Assembly (NCBI RefSeq): GCF_040529045.1
Contig: NZ_CP131914.1
Span: 1,348,501-1,412,500, forward strand
Length of the DNA: 64,000 nt
Reading direction: 5' to 3'
Origin: Xanthomonas indica
GTDB taxonomy: Bacteria; Pseudomonadota; Gammaproteobacteria; Xanthomonadales; Xanthomonadaceae
The notes below the pieces were generated by a model. That model ran no database searches, was not told the origin of the DNA, and worked only from the letters and a program-made list of their open reading frames with translations. This document shows positions 35,817 through 45,598 of the stretch, one piece after another (within the stretch, counting starts at the first letter, position 1; the number at the start of each line of letters is the position of its first letter). Both the position numbers and the translations under genes were made by a program.

Positions 35817-38800
35817 ATGAGTACTGAAAAAGACACAAGCTCAAGCGCCGCAGGTCTTCCAATGGCGTCGCGCCCGGTTTCGGTCGTGATCTTGACCTGG
35901 AATGGACTGGAATATACCAAGCCGTGCCTTGCGAGCGTTCTGCGTAATACCAATGCGAATGAAGTGGAAGTCATTGTCGTGGACAACGGCAGTACCGACG
36001 GTACCATTGATTATCTGAAGAAGGTCCCGGGAATTTCCACCATCTTCAATGGTGAGAACCTTGGGTTCGTGCGAGGGAACAATGCGGCCTTGCGCTTGAT
36101 CGAGCGTGACCGCGACGTAATATTGTTGAACAACGACACCGAGATCGATGATCCTCTCTGGATCAGCAAGCTGCAGTCAACGGCGTATGGCCATGCTGGC
36201 GCTGGCGTCGTTGGTTGTCGCATTCGTCGCCTCGATGCGGATGACTTTCAGCATGCTGGCACTTACATGCCTGACCGCAGCTATTGGGGGCAGCAGTTAG
36301 GGTCGGGCGAGAAAGATATCAATCAGTACGGCTTCGACCAAGACGTTGAGGGCGTGGTCTTCGCGTGTGTTTACATTCGTCGGGAGGTCATGGATGCAGT
36401 TGGGTTCCTGGATGAAGACTTTTTTTCTTATTACGAAGATACCGACTATTGCCTCAAGGCGCGGGCAGCGGGCTTTCGGGTCATCAATTGCGGAACGCTG
36501 ACGGTTCGTCACCGTGAGCATGGCTCGACCTCTGTCAACAAGGTCAATCTCAACGACATGTTTCTTAAGTCCAAGGAGACGTTCCTTGGCAAATGGAAGG
36601 ATGTGCTAGACGCTCGGTACAAGTACCAGGTCAACTTGCACTCTACTTTTTTCCGTCCAGTCGGTTATGCCATGACCGCGCGGCAAATTGCGTTGGGGTT
36701 GGATGGCGCTGGCGTGTCTGTGTCTTACGAGTATCTTTACGGTCCGGGGACTGTTTTTCCTGTCGATGAGGCGAGGACGCAGAGTACCGGCGTCTACATG
36801 CTGGAAATGATCAAGCAGCGTCCGATCGTCGAAGATGGCGTGCCTCATCTGGTATATGGTCAGGCGGATGCGTTCGGCAAGGTGACCAGTGGATACCGCA
36901 TCGGTTACACCATGCTGGAGACGACGGGTATCCCCGTCGAATGGGTGGAGGGATGCAATTCTGTCGATGAAGTTTGGGTGCCCACCGAGTTCAATAAATG
37001 GACCTTCCAGCGCTGTGGCGTCAAGGTGCCTGTGAACGTGATGCCGCTTGCTCTGATCGACACCAACTATTTTAATCCGCGGATTAGAAGTGAGCGGATT
37101 GAAGGGGTCTATACTTTCTTGTCGGTGTTCGAGTGGGGTGAACGTAAGTCTCCCGAGATCCTTCTGCGAGCATTCAATCGCGCTTTCCGTCGCGCCGATC
37201 CGGTTGTGTTGATCTGCAAGTACTCCAATCATGATCCGGGCGTGGACCCAGAGGCTGTTATACGCGGTCTGAAACTTGATCCTGAAGGGGGGCGTGTTGT
37301 CTATTCGGTGAACGAGTCGGTTCCCTACTATCAAATCGCGCAACTCTATCGATCCGCTGATTGCTTCGTGCTTCCGACACGCGGTGAAGGTTGGGGAATG
37401 CCCTTGCTGGAGGCGATGGCATGCGGAGTTCCGGTAATCGCCAGTTACTGGAGTGCGCAGCAGGCATTCATGGACGAGGATAACAGCTACCCATTACAGG
37501 TTTCGCTGGTTCCCGCTGAAGCAAAGTGTCCTTACTACACTGGATTCAAATGGGCGCTGCCCGATGAGGAACACCTCGTCCACTTGTTGCGCCGCGCCTT
37601 TGAAAATCAGGAGGAGTCGCGTGCCAAGGGCGATCAGGCCGCTCAGGACGTATTCAACCACTGGTCGCTGAAGCATTCCGCAAAACGTATGCATGCTCGT
37701 ATTGCCGATATTGTCGACGGTACGCACAATGCGGAGCGGAGTCAGGTCAAGATGCGCCCCAGGATCGCTATCGACGCGTCGCGCGCTGTCGTGGGCGAGG
37801 TTTCAGGTGTCGGTCGCTATGTGGCAACGCTGGTCAAGGGAATATCTGCCTATCAGGCGGAATATGGACGAGAGCATGATTATTTGCTGCTACCGGGATT
37901 TGGTGACTTCGTTCATCCTGACTACGCGCCAGGGCGCAGCAATGCCCTGACCACCTTGCGTGGCAGTGGCATGACGACGTACCGGGGGCCACTGCCTGCT
38001 TATCGCGACGAGGACCATTTCGTACCTGGCATGGACTTGGTGTATTGCTCCGGAAACGTGTATCCGCAGGGCTTGGGGACGGCTGCGGTGATGGTGGTGT
38101 ACGACACCACATTCCTGTCTCATCCGCAGTTTCATACTGAGGAAAACGTCCGGCTCTGTTCAAGTAATTTTGATCGTGCGGTGAAGGAAGGTGCCAAGTT
38201 CGTAGCTATTTCTGAAAGTAGTCGTAGGGACTTTATTCGCCATTATGGAGTTGCCGAGGAGCGCATCGTAACGATCCATTGCGCTGTTGATGACGAACTG
38301 TTCAAGCCAGCGTCGCTTGTCCAGCGGCGAAGCGTGCAGCAACGCTATGATCTTCCTGAAAAGTACTTCCTGTATGTGGGTAGCATCGAGCCGCGCAAGA
38401 ATCTCAAGACCCTCCTGAAGGCAATGCTGTCCTATAAGGGAGAAGAGAAGCTCGTGGTGGTAGGGGCTTCCGGTTGGAAGAACGAAGACCTGCGAAAATT
38501 GATGGCGGCAGCAAATGGACGTGTGCAGACCTTGGGTTATGTTCCGCTTGAGGACCTTCCCGCGCTTTACAGTCAAGCGAGGGCCTTTATCTATCCCTCG
38601 TTGTACGAAGGCTTTGGCCTGCCGGTGGTCGAGTCGATGGCTTGCGGTACCATGGTGATCACGTCGGATAACAGTTCGCTGCGTGAGATCGGCCTCGGCG
38701 CCAGCCATCTGCTGAAAAATCCCGAAGATCCAGCGGAGATGCTTGAAGCGCTCAGCCGCGCGTCGACCGACGATTCCTATGTCGCCGAAATGGTAGCGGC

Positions 38801-38894
38801 TGGTCGCGAACGAGCAAGGCGGTTTACAGTTCAGCGCCAGGCGAAGGCACACGCCGCCTATTTCGAGAACCTACTGAGTGGAGGTCGAGTATGA
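35817..38894 (+). CDS. Three-module glycosyltransferase (GT2-GT4-GT4)
   Basis: The 1025-residue cytoplasmic protein combines three transferases. Module 1 (about residues 19-265) is GT2: VSVVILTWNG, VVDNGSTDGT, LLNNDTEID (103-111) and YYEDTDYCLKA. Module 2 (about 270-640) is GT4 with TRGEGWGMPLLEAMACG (521-537). Module 3 (about 645-1020) starts MRPRIAIDASRAVVGEVSG and has PSLYEGFGLPVVESMACG (927-944). Each module keeps its motif residues, so up to three linkages of a repeat unit, perhaps a rhamnan, could be made by one polypeptide. Donors are not predictable. It begins one base after the preceding stop and overlaps the next gene by 4. Confidence 0.88.
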   Translation: MSTEKDTSSSAAGLPMASRPVSVVILTWNGLEYTKPCLASVLRNTNANEVEVIVVDNGSTDGTIDYLKKVPGISTIFNGENLGFVRGNNAALRLIERDRDVILLNNDTEIDDPLWISKLQSTAYGHAGAGVVGCRIRRLDADDFQHAGTYMPDRSYWGQQLGSGEKDINQYGFDQDVEGVVFACVYIRREVMDAVGFLDEDFFSYYEDTDYCLKARAAGFRVINCGTLTVRHREHGSTSVNKVNLNDMFLKSKETFLGKWKDVLDARYKYQVNLHSTFFRPVGYAMTARQIALGLDGAGVSVSYEYLYGPGTVFPVDEARTQSTGVYMLEMIKQRPIVEDGVPHLVYGQADAFGKVTSGYRIGYTMLETTGIPVEWVEGCNSVDEVWVPTEFNKWTFQRCGVKVPVNVMPLALIDTNYFNPRIRSERIEGVYTFLSVFEWGERKSPEILLRAFNRAFRRADPVVLICKYSNHDPGVDPEAVIRGLKLDPEGGRVVYSVNESVPYYQIAQLYRSADCFVLPTRGEGWGMPLLEAMACGVPVIASYWSAQQAFMDEDNSYPLQVSLVPAEAKCPYYTGFKWALPDEEHLVHLLRRAFENQEESRAKGDQAAQDVFNHWSLKHSAKRMHARIADIVDGTHNAERSQVKMRPRIAIDASRAVVGEVSGVGRYVATLVKGISAYQAEYGREHDYLLLPGFGDFVHPDYAPGRSNALTTLRGSGMTTYRGPLPAYRDEDHFVPGMDLVYCSGNVYPQGLGTAAVMVVYDTTFLSHPQFHTEENVRLCSSNFDRAVKEGAKFVAISESSRRDFIRHYGVAEERIVTIHCAVDDELFKPASLVQRRSVQQRYDLPEKYFLYVGSIEPRKNLKTLLKAMLSYKGEEKLVVVGASGWKNEDLRKLMAAANGRVQTLGYVPLEDLPALYSQARAFIYPSLYEGFGLPVVESMACGTMVITSDNSSLREIGLGASHLLKNPEDPAEMLEALSRASTDDSYVAEMVAAGRERARRFTVQRQAKAHAAYFENLLSGGRV

Positions 38895-39436
38895 AATACT
38901 TTGCGGTACTTGTCGGTGGAGCATTGCTGCTCTCAGGTTGTGGCCGTGTAGATGCACCGGCGAGCATGGAACCGGGCAAGACTTCGGCAGCTCCTGCACC
39001 CAAGGGAGCTGCCCCGTTGAGCGCGCCGCCAGCCTGGCTGCAGCAGGCGAACGCGGATTCTGCACAGGCTTGCTATCTCGACGTGATCGAGGGCGCGCAG
39101 CATGGTGCCGACGGTTGGTCGCTCTCTTCTTCTACGCCGGCGCGCGCAGTCGGTTGGGCGGTTGACACGAAGGTCGTCGAGCAACCGGACGCCTATCTGG
39201 AGCTGCGCGATGCATCCGGTGCTGCCCGATACTTCAAGGCCGATCGCTCGGATCGGCCGGATGTCAGTGCCGCCCCGCGTTTCGCCGCGAGCAAGCCGTC
39301 GAAGGCAGGCTTGACCGTGTCGATGGACCTGACGGGAGTTCCGGCAGGTCACTATGACGTAATGCTGGTGATCGGTAATGAGGCTAGGGCAAGCCGCTGC
39401 GCATTTGATGCGAAAACGGTGTTGAACATCAAATGA
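38891..39436 (+). CDS. Putative lipoprotein of the LPS island, unknown function
   Basis: I do not recognise this 181-residue protein. It has a lipoprotein signal (MKYFAVLVGGALLLSGCGR; lipobox LLSGC, Cys17), so it is likely lipidated and faces the periplasm. Residues about 60-180 look like a small beta-sandwich (GWSLSSSTPARAVGWAVD, YDVMLVIGNEARASRC). It overlaps both neighbours by 4 bases (ATGA each side), which places it firmly in the operon between the trimodular GT and gtrA. A role in O-chain modification or assembly in the periplasm is inferred from position only. Confidence 0.75.
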   Translation: MKYFAVLVGGALLLSGCGRVDAPASMEPGKTSAAPAPKGAAPLSAPPAWLQQANADSAQACYLDVIEGAQHGADGWSLSSSTPARAVGWAVDTKVVEQPDAYLELRDASGAARYFKADRSDRPDVSAAPRFAASKPSKAGLTVSMDLTGVPAGHYDVMLVIGNEARASRCAFDAKTVLNIK

Positions 39437-39879
39437 GTCCGCTGCCTGCAATGGCACGATCGCCACGGTTGCTGCGTCTTCGTGACAAGTGGGGTCCCCT
39501 GCTCGCGCAGATGGCAAAATTCGGGTTCGTTGGCGGTATCCAGTTGGCGATCGACTGGATGCTGTTCGTCGCGCTCACCTGGGGCGGAGCGCCGCTGATT
39601 GCCGCCAATCTCGTTGGTCGTGTCGGTGGCGCTGTGTTCGGCTTTTGGTTAAATGGAAAGTACACCTTCGGCAGTGGTGAAAGTGTTGCTGCCCTGAGCC
39701 GGACTCAGGCAGTGCGGTTCGCTCTGACCTGGGTGGTCATGAGCATCTTGAGTTCTGCGCTAGTGTGGGTGGTGGGGCGTTACGCGGGAATGGGTTGGGC
39801 GTGGACCGCCAAGCCTGCCGGTGATGTCTTGCTGGCGCTGGCGAGTTTCTTCATTTCTAAGCATTGGATCTATCGATGA
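39433..39879 (+). CDS. GtrA family small membrane protein
   Basis: The 148-residue protein has four predicted membrane helices with the GtrA pattern (KFGFVGGIQLAIDWMLF, NLVGRVGGAVFGFWLNGKYTF, ... FFISKHWIY). GtrA proteins are thought to flip polyprenyl-phosphate sugars to the periplasm. The adjacent GT2 gene, which overlaps it by 4 bases, is the expected partner that makes such a lipid. Confidence 0.9.
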   Translation: MSPLPAMARSPRLLRLRDKWGPLLAQMAKFGFVGGIQLAIDWMLFVALTWGGAPLIAANLVGRVGGAVFGFWLNGKYTFGSGESVAALSRTQAVRFALTWVVMSILSSALVWVVGRYAGMGWAWTAKPAGDVLLALASFFISKHWIYR

Positions 39880-40862
39880 GTGTGCCGCCTCCGTCCGTTG
39901 TTGCCATGGTCATTCCCTGTTATCGGGTGAAGCGCCATATTCAGTCCGTTGTTGCCGCGGTGGGGCCTGAGGTTCATGTCATCTACTGCGTGGACGATGC
40001 TTGTCCAGAGGGAAGCGGCGACTTCATTGAGTCGCACATCAGCGATCCACGGGTGCGGGTGCTGCGCCATTCTGTCAACCAAGGGGTCGGTGGAGCGGTG
40101 ATGACCGGCTATCGGCGAGCAATCTCCGATGGTGCTGCTGTTGCCGTAAAGATCGATGGGGACGGGCAGATGGATCCTGCACTTCTGCCGCAGTTCATTG
40201 CGCCCATTCTTCGTGGGGAAGCGGACTACACGAAGGGCAACCGCTTTTGGGATTTGCGGCAGATCAAGCAGATGCCATTGCTGCGCCGGATCGGCAACCT
40301 GGGTCTCAGTTTCATGTCCAAGGCATCGACGGGTTACTGGGATCTGTTTGATCCAACTAACGGTTATACGGCGATCAGTTCATCTGTCGCCAGTCATTTG
40401 CCCATGGATCAGATCAGCAAGCGCTACTTCTTTGAAACTGACATCCTGTTTCGGCTCAATACGATGCGCGCCGTGGTGGTCGATATTCCGATGGATGCCA
40501 GATACGGTGATGAAGAAAGCGGGCTAAAGGTCAGTAAGATTCTGGGCGAGTTTGCGTTCAAGCACATCCGTAATACTTTCAAGCGCATTGTTTATAACTA
40601 TTTCCTGCGAGATCTCTCGGTGGCGTCGTTCGAGCTGGTGGCGGCATTGGCCTTGCTCTTTTTGGCTTTCACATTTGGCGGATGGCATTGGTGGCAATCG
40701 GCGCACCATGGTATCGCTACTCCGCTCGGGACGGTGATGATTGCGACCGTTGCAGCGGTCTCAGGTCTGCAGTTCCTGCTCGCGTTCTTGGGCTACGACA
40801 TTGCCTCAATTCCACGCCGTGCCCTGACCGGCTTGTTGGCGCCGCGCCAGCGCCCAGAGTAA
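39876..40862 (+). CDS. GT2 glycosyltransferase, polyprenyl-phosphate glycosyltransferase (GtrB-like)
   Basis: The 328-residue protein has an N-terminal GT-A domain (AMVIPCYRVKRHI, VDDACPEGSGD, IKIDGDGQMDP) and two C-terminal membrane helices (about residues 240-260 and 285-310), the architecture of GtrB/DPM-type enzymes that load a sugar onto undecaprenyl phosphate. ATG 39876 is used because it overlaps the gtrA stop in the pattern seen throughout the operon. The sugar is unknown. This is the last gene of the island. Confidence 0.88.
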   Translation: MSVPPPSVVAMVIPCYRVKRHIQSVVAAVGPEVHVIYCVDDACPEGSGDFIESHISDPRVRVLRHSVNQGVGGAVMTGYRRAISDGAAVAVKIDGDGQMDPALLPQFIAPILRGEADYTKGNRFWDLRQIKQMPLLRRIGNLGLSFMSKASTGYWDLFDPTNGYTAISSSVASHLPMDQISKRYFFETDILFRLNTMRAVVVDIPMDARYGDEESGLKVSKILGEFAFKHIRNTFKRIVYNYFLRDLSVASFELVAALALLFLAFTFGGWHWWQSAHHGIATPLGTVMIATVAAVSGLQFLLAFLGYDIASIPRRALTGLLAPRQRPE

Positions 40863-41134
40863 CGGGTCCTCATGGTTGCATCCGGCATTACGGCGGGAGG
40901 CTGGGCATCCAGCCGTAGCGCCGAGCCACAAGAGACGCCAGCACGCGCCAAGTTCGATTGCCTACGGCGCTGTGATGTTTTTGATGAACTCTTGAAAGGC
41001 AACGGGTAGGACTGCCAAAGTCCTCCGCCACAGCCGTCTTTAGATTCTTCTATGAGGCTCGGTCATTGGGTGGGCGTCCGACCGCGGTTCTACCGACAAG
41101 CCGCATGATCTTTTGATCATGCGGCAGTCGTCAG
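40863..41134. other. Right edge of the LPS island, non-coding
   Basis: The 272 bp between the convergent GT2 and etfA genes hold no plausible gene. GC content rises to core level as etfA is approached. No insertion-sequence end or duplicated att-like sequence could be recognised; the only clear structure is the hairpin at 41100-41125. Confidence 0.5.
41100..41125. terminator. Perfect hairpin between convergent operons
   Basis: GCCGCATGATC (41100-41110) pairs with GATCATGCGGC (41115-41125) around TTTT. The 11-bp stem lies 10 bases past the etfA stop codon. Neither side has a U-tract, so it may be a weak or factor-assisted bidirectional terminator. Confidence 0.5.
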
Positions 41135-42076
41135 TTAGCCCAGCGCGGAGCTCAACTCCGGAAGGAGCTGGAACAGGTCGCCGACCAGGCCGATGTCGGC
41201 GATCTCGAAGATCGGCGATTCCGGGTCCTTGTTGATCGCGACGATGGTGCCGGCGTCCTTGATGCCGGTCAGGTGCTGGATGGCGCCGGAAATGCCAACT
41301 GCCACGTACAACTCCGGCGAGATGATCTTGCCGGTCTGGCCGACCTGCAGCTCATTGGGCACGTACCCTGCGTCGACCGCCGCGCGCGAGGCGCCGACCG
41401 CGGCGCCGAGCTTGTCCGCGAGTTGGTAGATAATCTGAAAGTTCTCCGCCGAGCCGACGCCGCGGCCGCCGGACACCACGCGCTTGGCGCTCTGCAGGTC
41501 GGGTCGGTCGGACTTGCCGGCGGCGAGGCCGAGGAAGCGGGTGTGGCTCGGCAACGTCGCGTCCACGCTGGCCGCTTCGACCGCCGCGCTGCCGCCCTGT
41601 GCCGCTTCCGGCCAGGAGGCGCTGCGCACGGTGGCGACCACGATCTGGTCAGCCGGCGCCTGCACGCTGATGATGGCGTTGCCGGCGTAGATCGGGCGCT
41701 TGAACGCGTAGTCGCCGTCCACGGCCATCAGGTCGGAGATCTGGTTGACGCCGAGCAGGGCGGCCACCACCGGCATCAGGTCCTTGCCGAACGTGGTGGA
41801 GGGGCCGAACACGTGGGTGTAGCCTGCCGCCAGGGCAGCGATCTGCGGACCCAGCACCTGCGCGATGGCGTGTTCGTTGGCGGCATTGGCGACAGTGAGG
41901 ACGCGGGCCACGCCGGCGATCTGCGCGGCCTGGGCAGCCACCGCGGCCGGATCGGCGGCCAGCACCACGATGTCGATGGCCTCGGCCGACAGCGCCTGCG
42001 CGGCGCTGACGCACTTGGCGGTGGCGGCGTTGAGCTGCCCGTTGAGATGTTCGGCGACGACGAGGATCTTGGCCAT
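41135..42076 (-). CDS. etfA: Electron transfer flavoprotein, alpha subunit
   Basis: The 313-residue subunit binds FAD and passes electrons from acyl-CoA dehydrogenases to ETF-ubiquinone oxidoreductase. The FAD domain is at the C-terminus: [42 protein letters not shown] and [15 protein letters not shown]. Start at 42076 overlaps the etfB stop by one base (TAATG). It is the conserved right border gene of the Xanthomonas LPS locus. Confidence 0.96.
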   Translation of the reverse strand: MAKILVVAEHLNGQLNAATAKCVSAAQALSAEAIDIVVLAADPAAVAAQAAQIAGVARVLTVANAANEHAIAQVLGPQIAALAAGYTHVFGPSTTFGKDLMPVVAALLGVNQISDLMAVDGDYAFKRPIYAGNAIISVQAPADQIVVATVRSASWPEAAQGGSAAVEAASVDATLPSHTRFLGLAAGKSDRPDLQSAKRVVSGGRGVGSAENFQIIYQLADKLGAAVGASRAAVDAGYVPNELQVGQTGKIISPELYVAVGISGAIQHLTGIKDAGTIVAINKDPESPIFEIADIGLVGDLFQLLPELSSALG

Positions 42077-42822
42077 TACAGCAACCCCTTGTTCTTCAGT
42101 GCGGCCACCAGTTCGGCGGCATCCTTGACCATCACGCCGCGGCTGCGCTTGGCCGGCGGGGCGTAGTGGGTGGTGGTGAGGCTGTCGTTGGCCTCCACGC
42201 CCAGGTCGGCGAAGGCCAGCGTCTGCAGCGGCTTGCTCTTGGCCTTCATGATGTCCGGCAGCTTGATGAAGCGCGGCTCGTTCAGGCGCAGGTCGGTGGT
42301 GACCACCGCCGGCAGATCCACTTCCAGGGTCTCCAGGCCGGCGTCGACCTCGCGGGTCACCGTGGCCTTGCCGTCGGCCACCACCAGCTTGCCGGCGAAG
42401 GTCGCCTGCGGCCGGCCCCACAGCGTGGCCAGCATCTGCCCGGTCTGGTTGGCGTCGTCGTCGATGGCCTGCTTGCCGAGGATCACCAGGTCCGGCTGCT
42501 CCTGCTCGACCAGCTTGAGCAGGGTGCGCGCGGCGGTCAGCGGCTGGATCGCCGCATCGGCGACCACGTGGATGGCGCGGTTGGCGCCCATTGCCAGGCC
42601 GTTGCGCAGGTGCGCGGCGGCGTCGGCCGGGGCGATGGTGGCGACCACCACCTCGCTGGCGATGCCGGCGTCGCGCAGGCGCAGCGCCTCTTCCAGGGCG
42701 ATTTCGTCGAACGGGTTGGCGGAGAGCTTGACGCCCTCGGTGACCACGCCGGAGCCGTCCGGCTTGACCTGGATGCGGACGTTGTAGTCCACCACGCGCT
42801 TGTAGGCGACGAGGATTTTCAT
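42076..42822 (-). CDS. etfB: Electron transfer flavoprotein, beta subunit
   Basis: The 248-residue AMP-binding subunit partners EtfA. Its N-terminus MKILVAYKRVVDYNVRIQVK and the ETF-beta signature around VEVDLPAVVTTDLRLNEPRF are diagnostic. It is the first gene of etfBA, divergent from rmlB across 221 bp. The physiological acceptor, ETF-QO, is encoded 10 kb to the right. Confidence 0.96.
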   Translation of the reverse strand: MKILVAYKRVVDYNVRIQVKPDGSGVVTEGVKLSANPFDEIALEEALRLRDAGIASEVVVATIAPADAAAHLRNGLAMGANRAIHVVADAAIQPLTAARTLLKLVEQEQPDLVILGKQAIDDDANQTGQMLATLWGRPQATFAGKLVVADGKATVTREVDAGLETLEVDLPAVVTTDLRLNEPRFIKLPDIMKAKSKPLQTLAFADLGVEANDSLTTTHYAPPAKRSRGVMVKDAAELVAALKNKGLL

Positions 42823-43043
42823 CGTGTACGAGATCCTTCAGCAGTGCGGGAAGGCCCGGCCGCGGCGGCTGGCACGGGGCAGTCGGAGGATTCTAACCGG
42901 GCGCGGGGGACCATGCGAGGGCGTATGGTTGGCGCGGGCTATTGTCTCAGCCCTCGGTTTAACCACGATCCATTCATACAAAACGTATATCCTGTGATGT
43001 TTGGGAAGCGGGCGCCAGTGGCGCCAATCAGGAGAGACGCACA
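42823..43043. promoter_or_regulatory. Divergent promoter region etfBA / rmlBACD
   Basis: A 221-bp gap. The AT-rich segment at about 42958-43000 (with CATACAAAACGTATATCC) is the likely core promoter of rmlBACD, and the G+C-rich half nearer etfB holds the etf promoter. No operator was recognised. Confidence 0.4.
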
Positions 43044-44099
43044 GTGTCCACTTGGCTCGTGACCGGCGGTGCCGGTTTCATCGGCGGTAATTTCGTGCTC
43101 GAGGCGGTGGCGCGCGGCATCCGTGTGATCAACCTGGACGCGTTGACCTACGCCGGGAACCTGAACACGCTGGCGTCGCTGGACGGCAACCCGGACCATG
43201 TGTTCGTGCACGGCGATATCGGCGACCGCGATCTGGTGGGCCGCCTGCTCGCCGAGCACCAGCCCGACGCCGTGGTCAATTTCGCCGCCGAAAGCCACGT
43301 GGATCGCTCGATCGACGGGCCCGGTGCCTTCATCCAGACCAACGTGGTCGGCACCCTCGGTCTGCTGGAGTCGGTGCGCGATCACTGGAAGGCGCTGCCT
43401 GAAGACCGCCGCGACGCGTTCCGCTTCCTGCACGTGTCCACCGACGAGGTCTACGGGACGCTCGGCGAGACCGGCAAGTTCAGCGAAACCACGCCGTATG
43501 CGCCGAACTCGCCGTACTCGGCGTCCAAGGCCGCGTCCGACCATCTGGTGCGCGCGTTCCACCACACCTACGGCCTGCCGGTGCTGACCACCAACTGCTC
43601 CAACAACTACGGCCCGTACCACTTCCCCGAGAAGCTCATCCCGCTGGTGATCGCCAAGGCGCTGGCCGGCGAGCCGCTGCCGGTGTACGGCGACGGCAAG
43701 CAGGTACGCGACTGGCTGTTCGTCGGCGACCACTGCGAGGCGATCCGTACCGTGCTGGCCAAGGGCAAGGTCGGCGAGACTTACAACGTCGGCGGCAATT
43801 CCGAGAAAGAGAACATCGAAGTGGTGCAGGCGATCTGCGCGCTGCTGGACGCGCGGCGTCCGCGCGAAGACGGTAAGCCGCGTGTCAACCAGATCACTTA
43901 CGTCGCCGATCGGCCCGGCCACGACCGCCGCTATGCCATCGATGCGTCCAAGCTGAAGAACGAACTGGGCTGGGAACCGCAGTACACCTTCGAACAGGGC
44001 ATCGCGCTCACCGTGGACTGGTACCTGAGCCATCAGGACTGGGTGCAGGGCGTGCTCGACGGCAGCTATCGACTGGAACGCATCGGCACCGCGGCGTAA
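43044..44099 (+). CDS. rfbB: dTDP-glucose 4,6-dehydratase
   Basis: The 351-residue NAD-dependent enzyme is the second step of dTDP-L-rhamnose synthesis. [12 protein letters not shown] is the cofactor loop, [10 protein letters not shown] carries the catalytic Thr-Asp-Glu, and [15 protein letters not shown] is the YxxxK helix. The start is GTG 43044 (MSTWLVTGG). It opens the rmlBACD operon. Confidence 0.96.
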   Translation: MSTWLVTGGAGFIGGNFVLEAVARGIRVINLDALTYAGNLNTLASLDGNPDHVFVHGDIGDRDLVGRLLAEHQPDAVVNFAAESHVDRSIDGPGAFIQTNVVGTLGLLESVRDHWKALPEDRRDAFRFLHVSTDEVYGTLGETGKFSETTPYAPNSPYSASKAASDHLVRAFHHTYGLPVLTTNCSNNYGPYHFPEKLIPLVIAKALAGEPLPVYGDGKQVRDWLFVGDHCEAIRTVLAKGKVGETYNVGGNSEKENIEVVQAICALLDARRPREDGKPRVNQITYVADRPGHDRRYAIDASKLKNELGWEPQYTFEQGIALTVDWYLSHQDWVQGVLDGSYRLERIGTAA

Positions 44100-44156
44100 C
44101 GCGCGCGCCTCGAAAGAGTCCCCCATGCAGGTGCGGGCTTCACCAGGAACTACCTC

Positions 44157-45044
44157 ATGACACAACGCAAGGGCATCATCCTCGCTGGCGGCTCCGGCAC
44201 GCGGCTCTACCCGATCACCAAGGGTGTCAGCAAGCAGCTGCTGCCGGTGTACGACAAGCCGATGATCTACTACCCGCTCAGCGTGCTGATGCTGGCCGGC
44301 ATCCGCGAGGTGCTGATCATCAACACCCCGCATGAGCAGGCGCTGTTTCAGGCGCTGCTGGGCGATGGCGCGCAGTGGGGCATGGATATCCAGTACGCGG
44401 TGCAGCCTAGCCCGGACGGGCTGGCCCAGGCCTACCTGATCGGCCGCGACTTCGTTGCCGGCAAGCCGAGCTGCCTGGTGCTGGGCGACAACATCTTCCA
44501 CGGCCACGGCCTGACCGAGACCCTGCGCCGCGCCGATGCGCGCCAGCACGGCGCGACCGTGTTCGGCTACTGGGTCAACGACCCCGAGCGCTACGGCGTG
44601 GCCGAGTTCGACGCTTCCGGCAAGGTCATCGACATCGAGGAAAAGCCGGCCAAGCCGCGCTCCAACTACGCGGTCACCGGCCTGTATTTCTACGATGGCC
44701 AAGCCAGCGAACATGCCGCGGAGCTGAAGCCCTCGCCGCGCGGCGAACTGGAGATCACCGATCTCAACCGCCGTTACCTGGAAGCCGGCGAACTGCACCT
44801 GGAAGCGTTGGGTCGCGGCTACGCGTGGCTGGATACCGGCACCCACCAGTCGCTGCACGAGGCCTCCAATTTCATCGAGACCATCCAGTCGCGACAGGGC
44901 CTGCAGGTGTGCTGTCCGGAAGAGATCGCCTTCGGGCAGGGATGGATCGATGCGGCGCAGCTGGAGAAACTTGCCGCTCCGCTGCGCAAGAACGCTTATG
45001 GCACCTACCTGCATGAACTGGCTGTACGAGGATCCGTTCCGTGA
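44157..45044 (+). CDS. rfbA: Glucose-1-phosphate thymidylyltransferase
   Basis: The 295-residue enzyme makes dTDP-glucose, the first step of the pathway. [20 protein letters not shown] is the nucleotide-binding motif, LGDNIFHG and [20 protein letters not shown] are family signatures. It follows rfbB by 57 bases and its stop overlaps the rfbC GTG (GTGA). Confidence 0.96.
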   Translation: MTQRKGIILAGGSGTRLYPITKGVSKQLLPVYDKPMIYYPLSVLMLAGIREVLIINTPHEQALFQALLGDGAQWGMDIQYAVQPSPDGLAQAYLIGRDFVAGKPSCLVLGDNIFHGHGLTETLRRADARQHGATVFGYWVNDPERYGVAEFDASGKVIDIEEKPAKPRSNYAVTGLYFYDGQASEHAAELKPSPRGELEITDLNRRYLEAGELHLEALGRGYAWLDTGTHQSLHEASNFIETIQSRQGLQVCCPEEIAFGQGWIDAAQLEKLAAPLRKNAYGTYLHELAVRGSVP

Positions 45045-45598
45045 AAGTGATTGAAACCAATCTGCCTGGCTGCGTGGTGATCGAGCCAGCAGTGTTCGGC
45101 GACGCGCGCGGCTATTTCTTCGAGACTTGGAACGCAGAGCGTTTCGGAGAACACGGACTGCCTACGCGGTTCGTACAAAGCAATGTTTCTGCTTCTGCCA
45201 AGGGCGTTTTGCGAGGCCTGCACTACCAGTGGCCGCGGCCGCAAGGAAAATTGGTCAGCGTGCTGGAGGGCGAGGTGTACGACGTGGCCGTCGACATCCG
45301 CCATGGATCGCCGCACTTCGGCCGCTGGACTGCGGTGGTGTTGAGTGCCGAAAACAACAAGCAGCTCTGGATACCGGAAGGGTTTGCTCACGGTTTCGCT
45401 GTGTTGTCGGAGCGCGCGGTGTTCAGCTATCTGTGCACCGACGTGTACGTCAAGGAAGCCGACGCTGGTGTGCGCTGGGACGATGCCGCGATCGGTGTGG
45501 ATTGGCCGATCGCCGATCCCGTGTTGTCGGCCAAGGATGCCATTACTCCTTTCCTCGCCGAGATCCCAGTCGAGCGTCTGCCGGTCTACCAGCCATGA
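45041..45598 (+). CDS. rfbC: dTDP-4-dehydrorhamnose 3,5-epimerase
   Basis: The 185-residue cupin-fold epimerase inverts C3 and C5 of dTDP-4-keto-6-deoxyglucose. Catalytic His is in RGLHYQWP, with the [20 protein letters not shown] strand block and the FAHGF motif. GTG 45041 is used because of the 4-base overlap with rfbA and a family-type N-terminus ([21 protein letters not shown]). Confidence 0.96.
   Translation: MKVIETNLPGCVVIEPAVFGDARGYFFETWNAERFGEHGLPTRFVQSNVSASAKGVLRGLHYQWPRPQGKLVSVLEGEVYDVAVDIRHGSPHFGRWTAVVLSAENNKQLWIPEGFAHGFAVLSERAVFSYLCTDVYVKEADAGVRWDDAAIGVDWPIADPVLSAKDAITPFLAEIPVERLPVYQP

Noticed and set aside
40863-41134. Insertion-sequence remnant at the right edge of the LPS island
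   Set aside because: No transposase fragment or terminal inverted repeats could be recognised.
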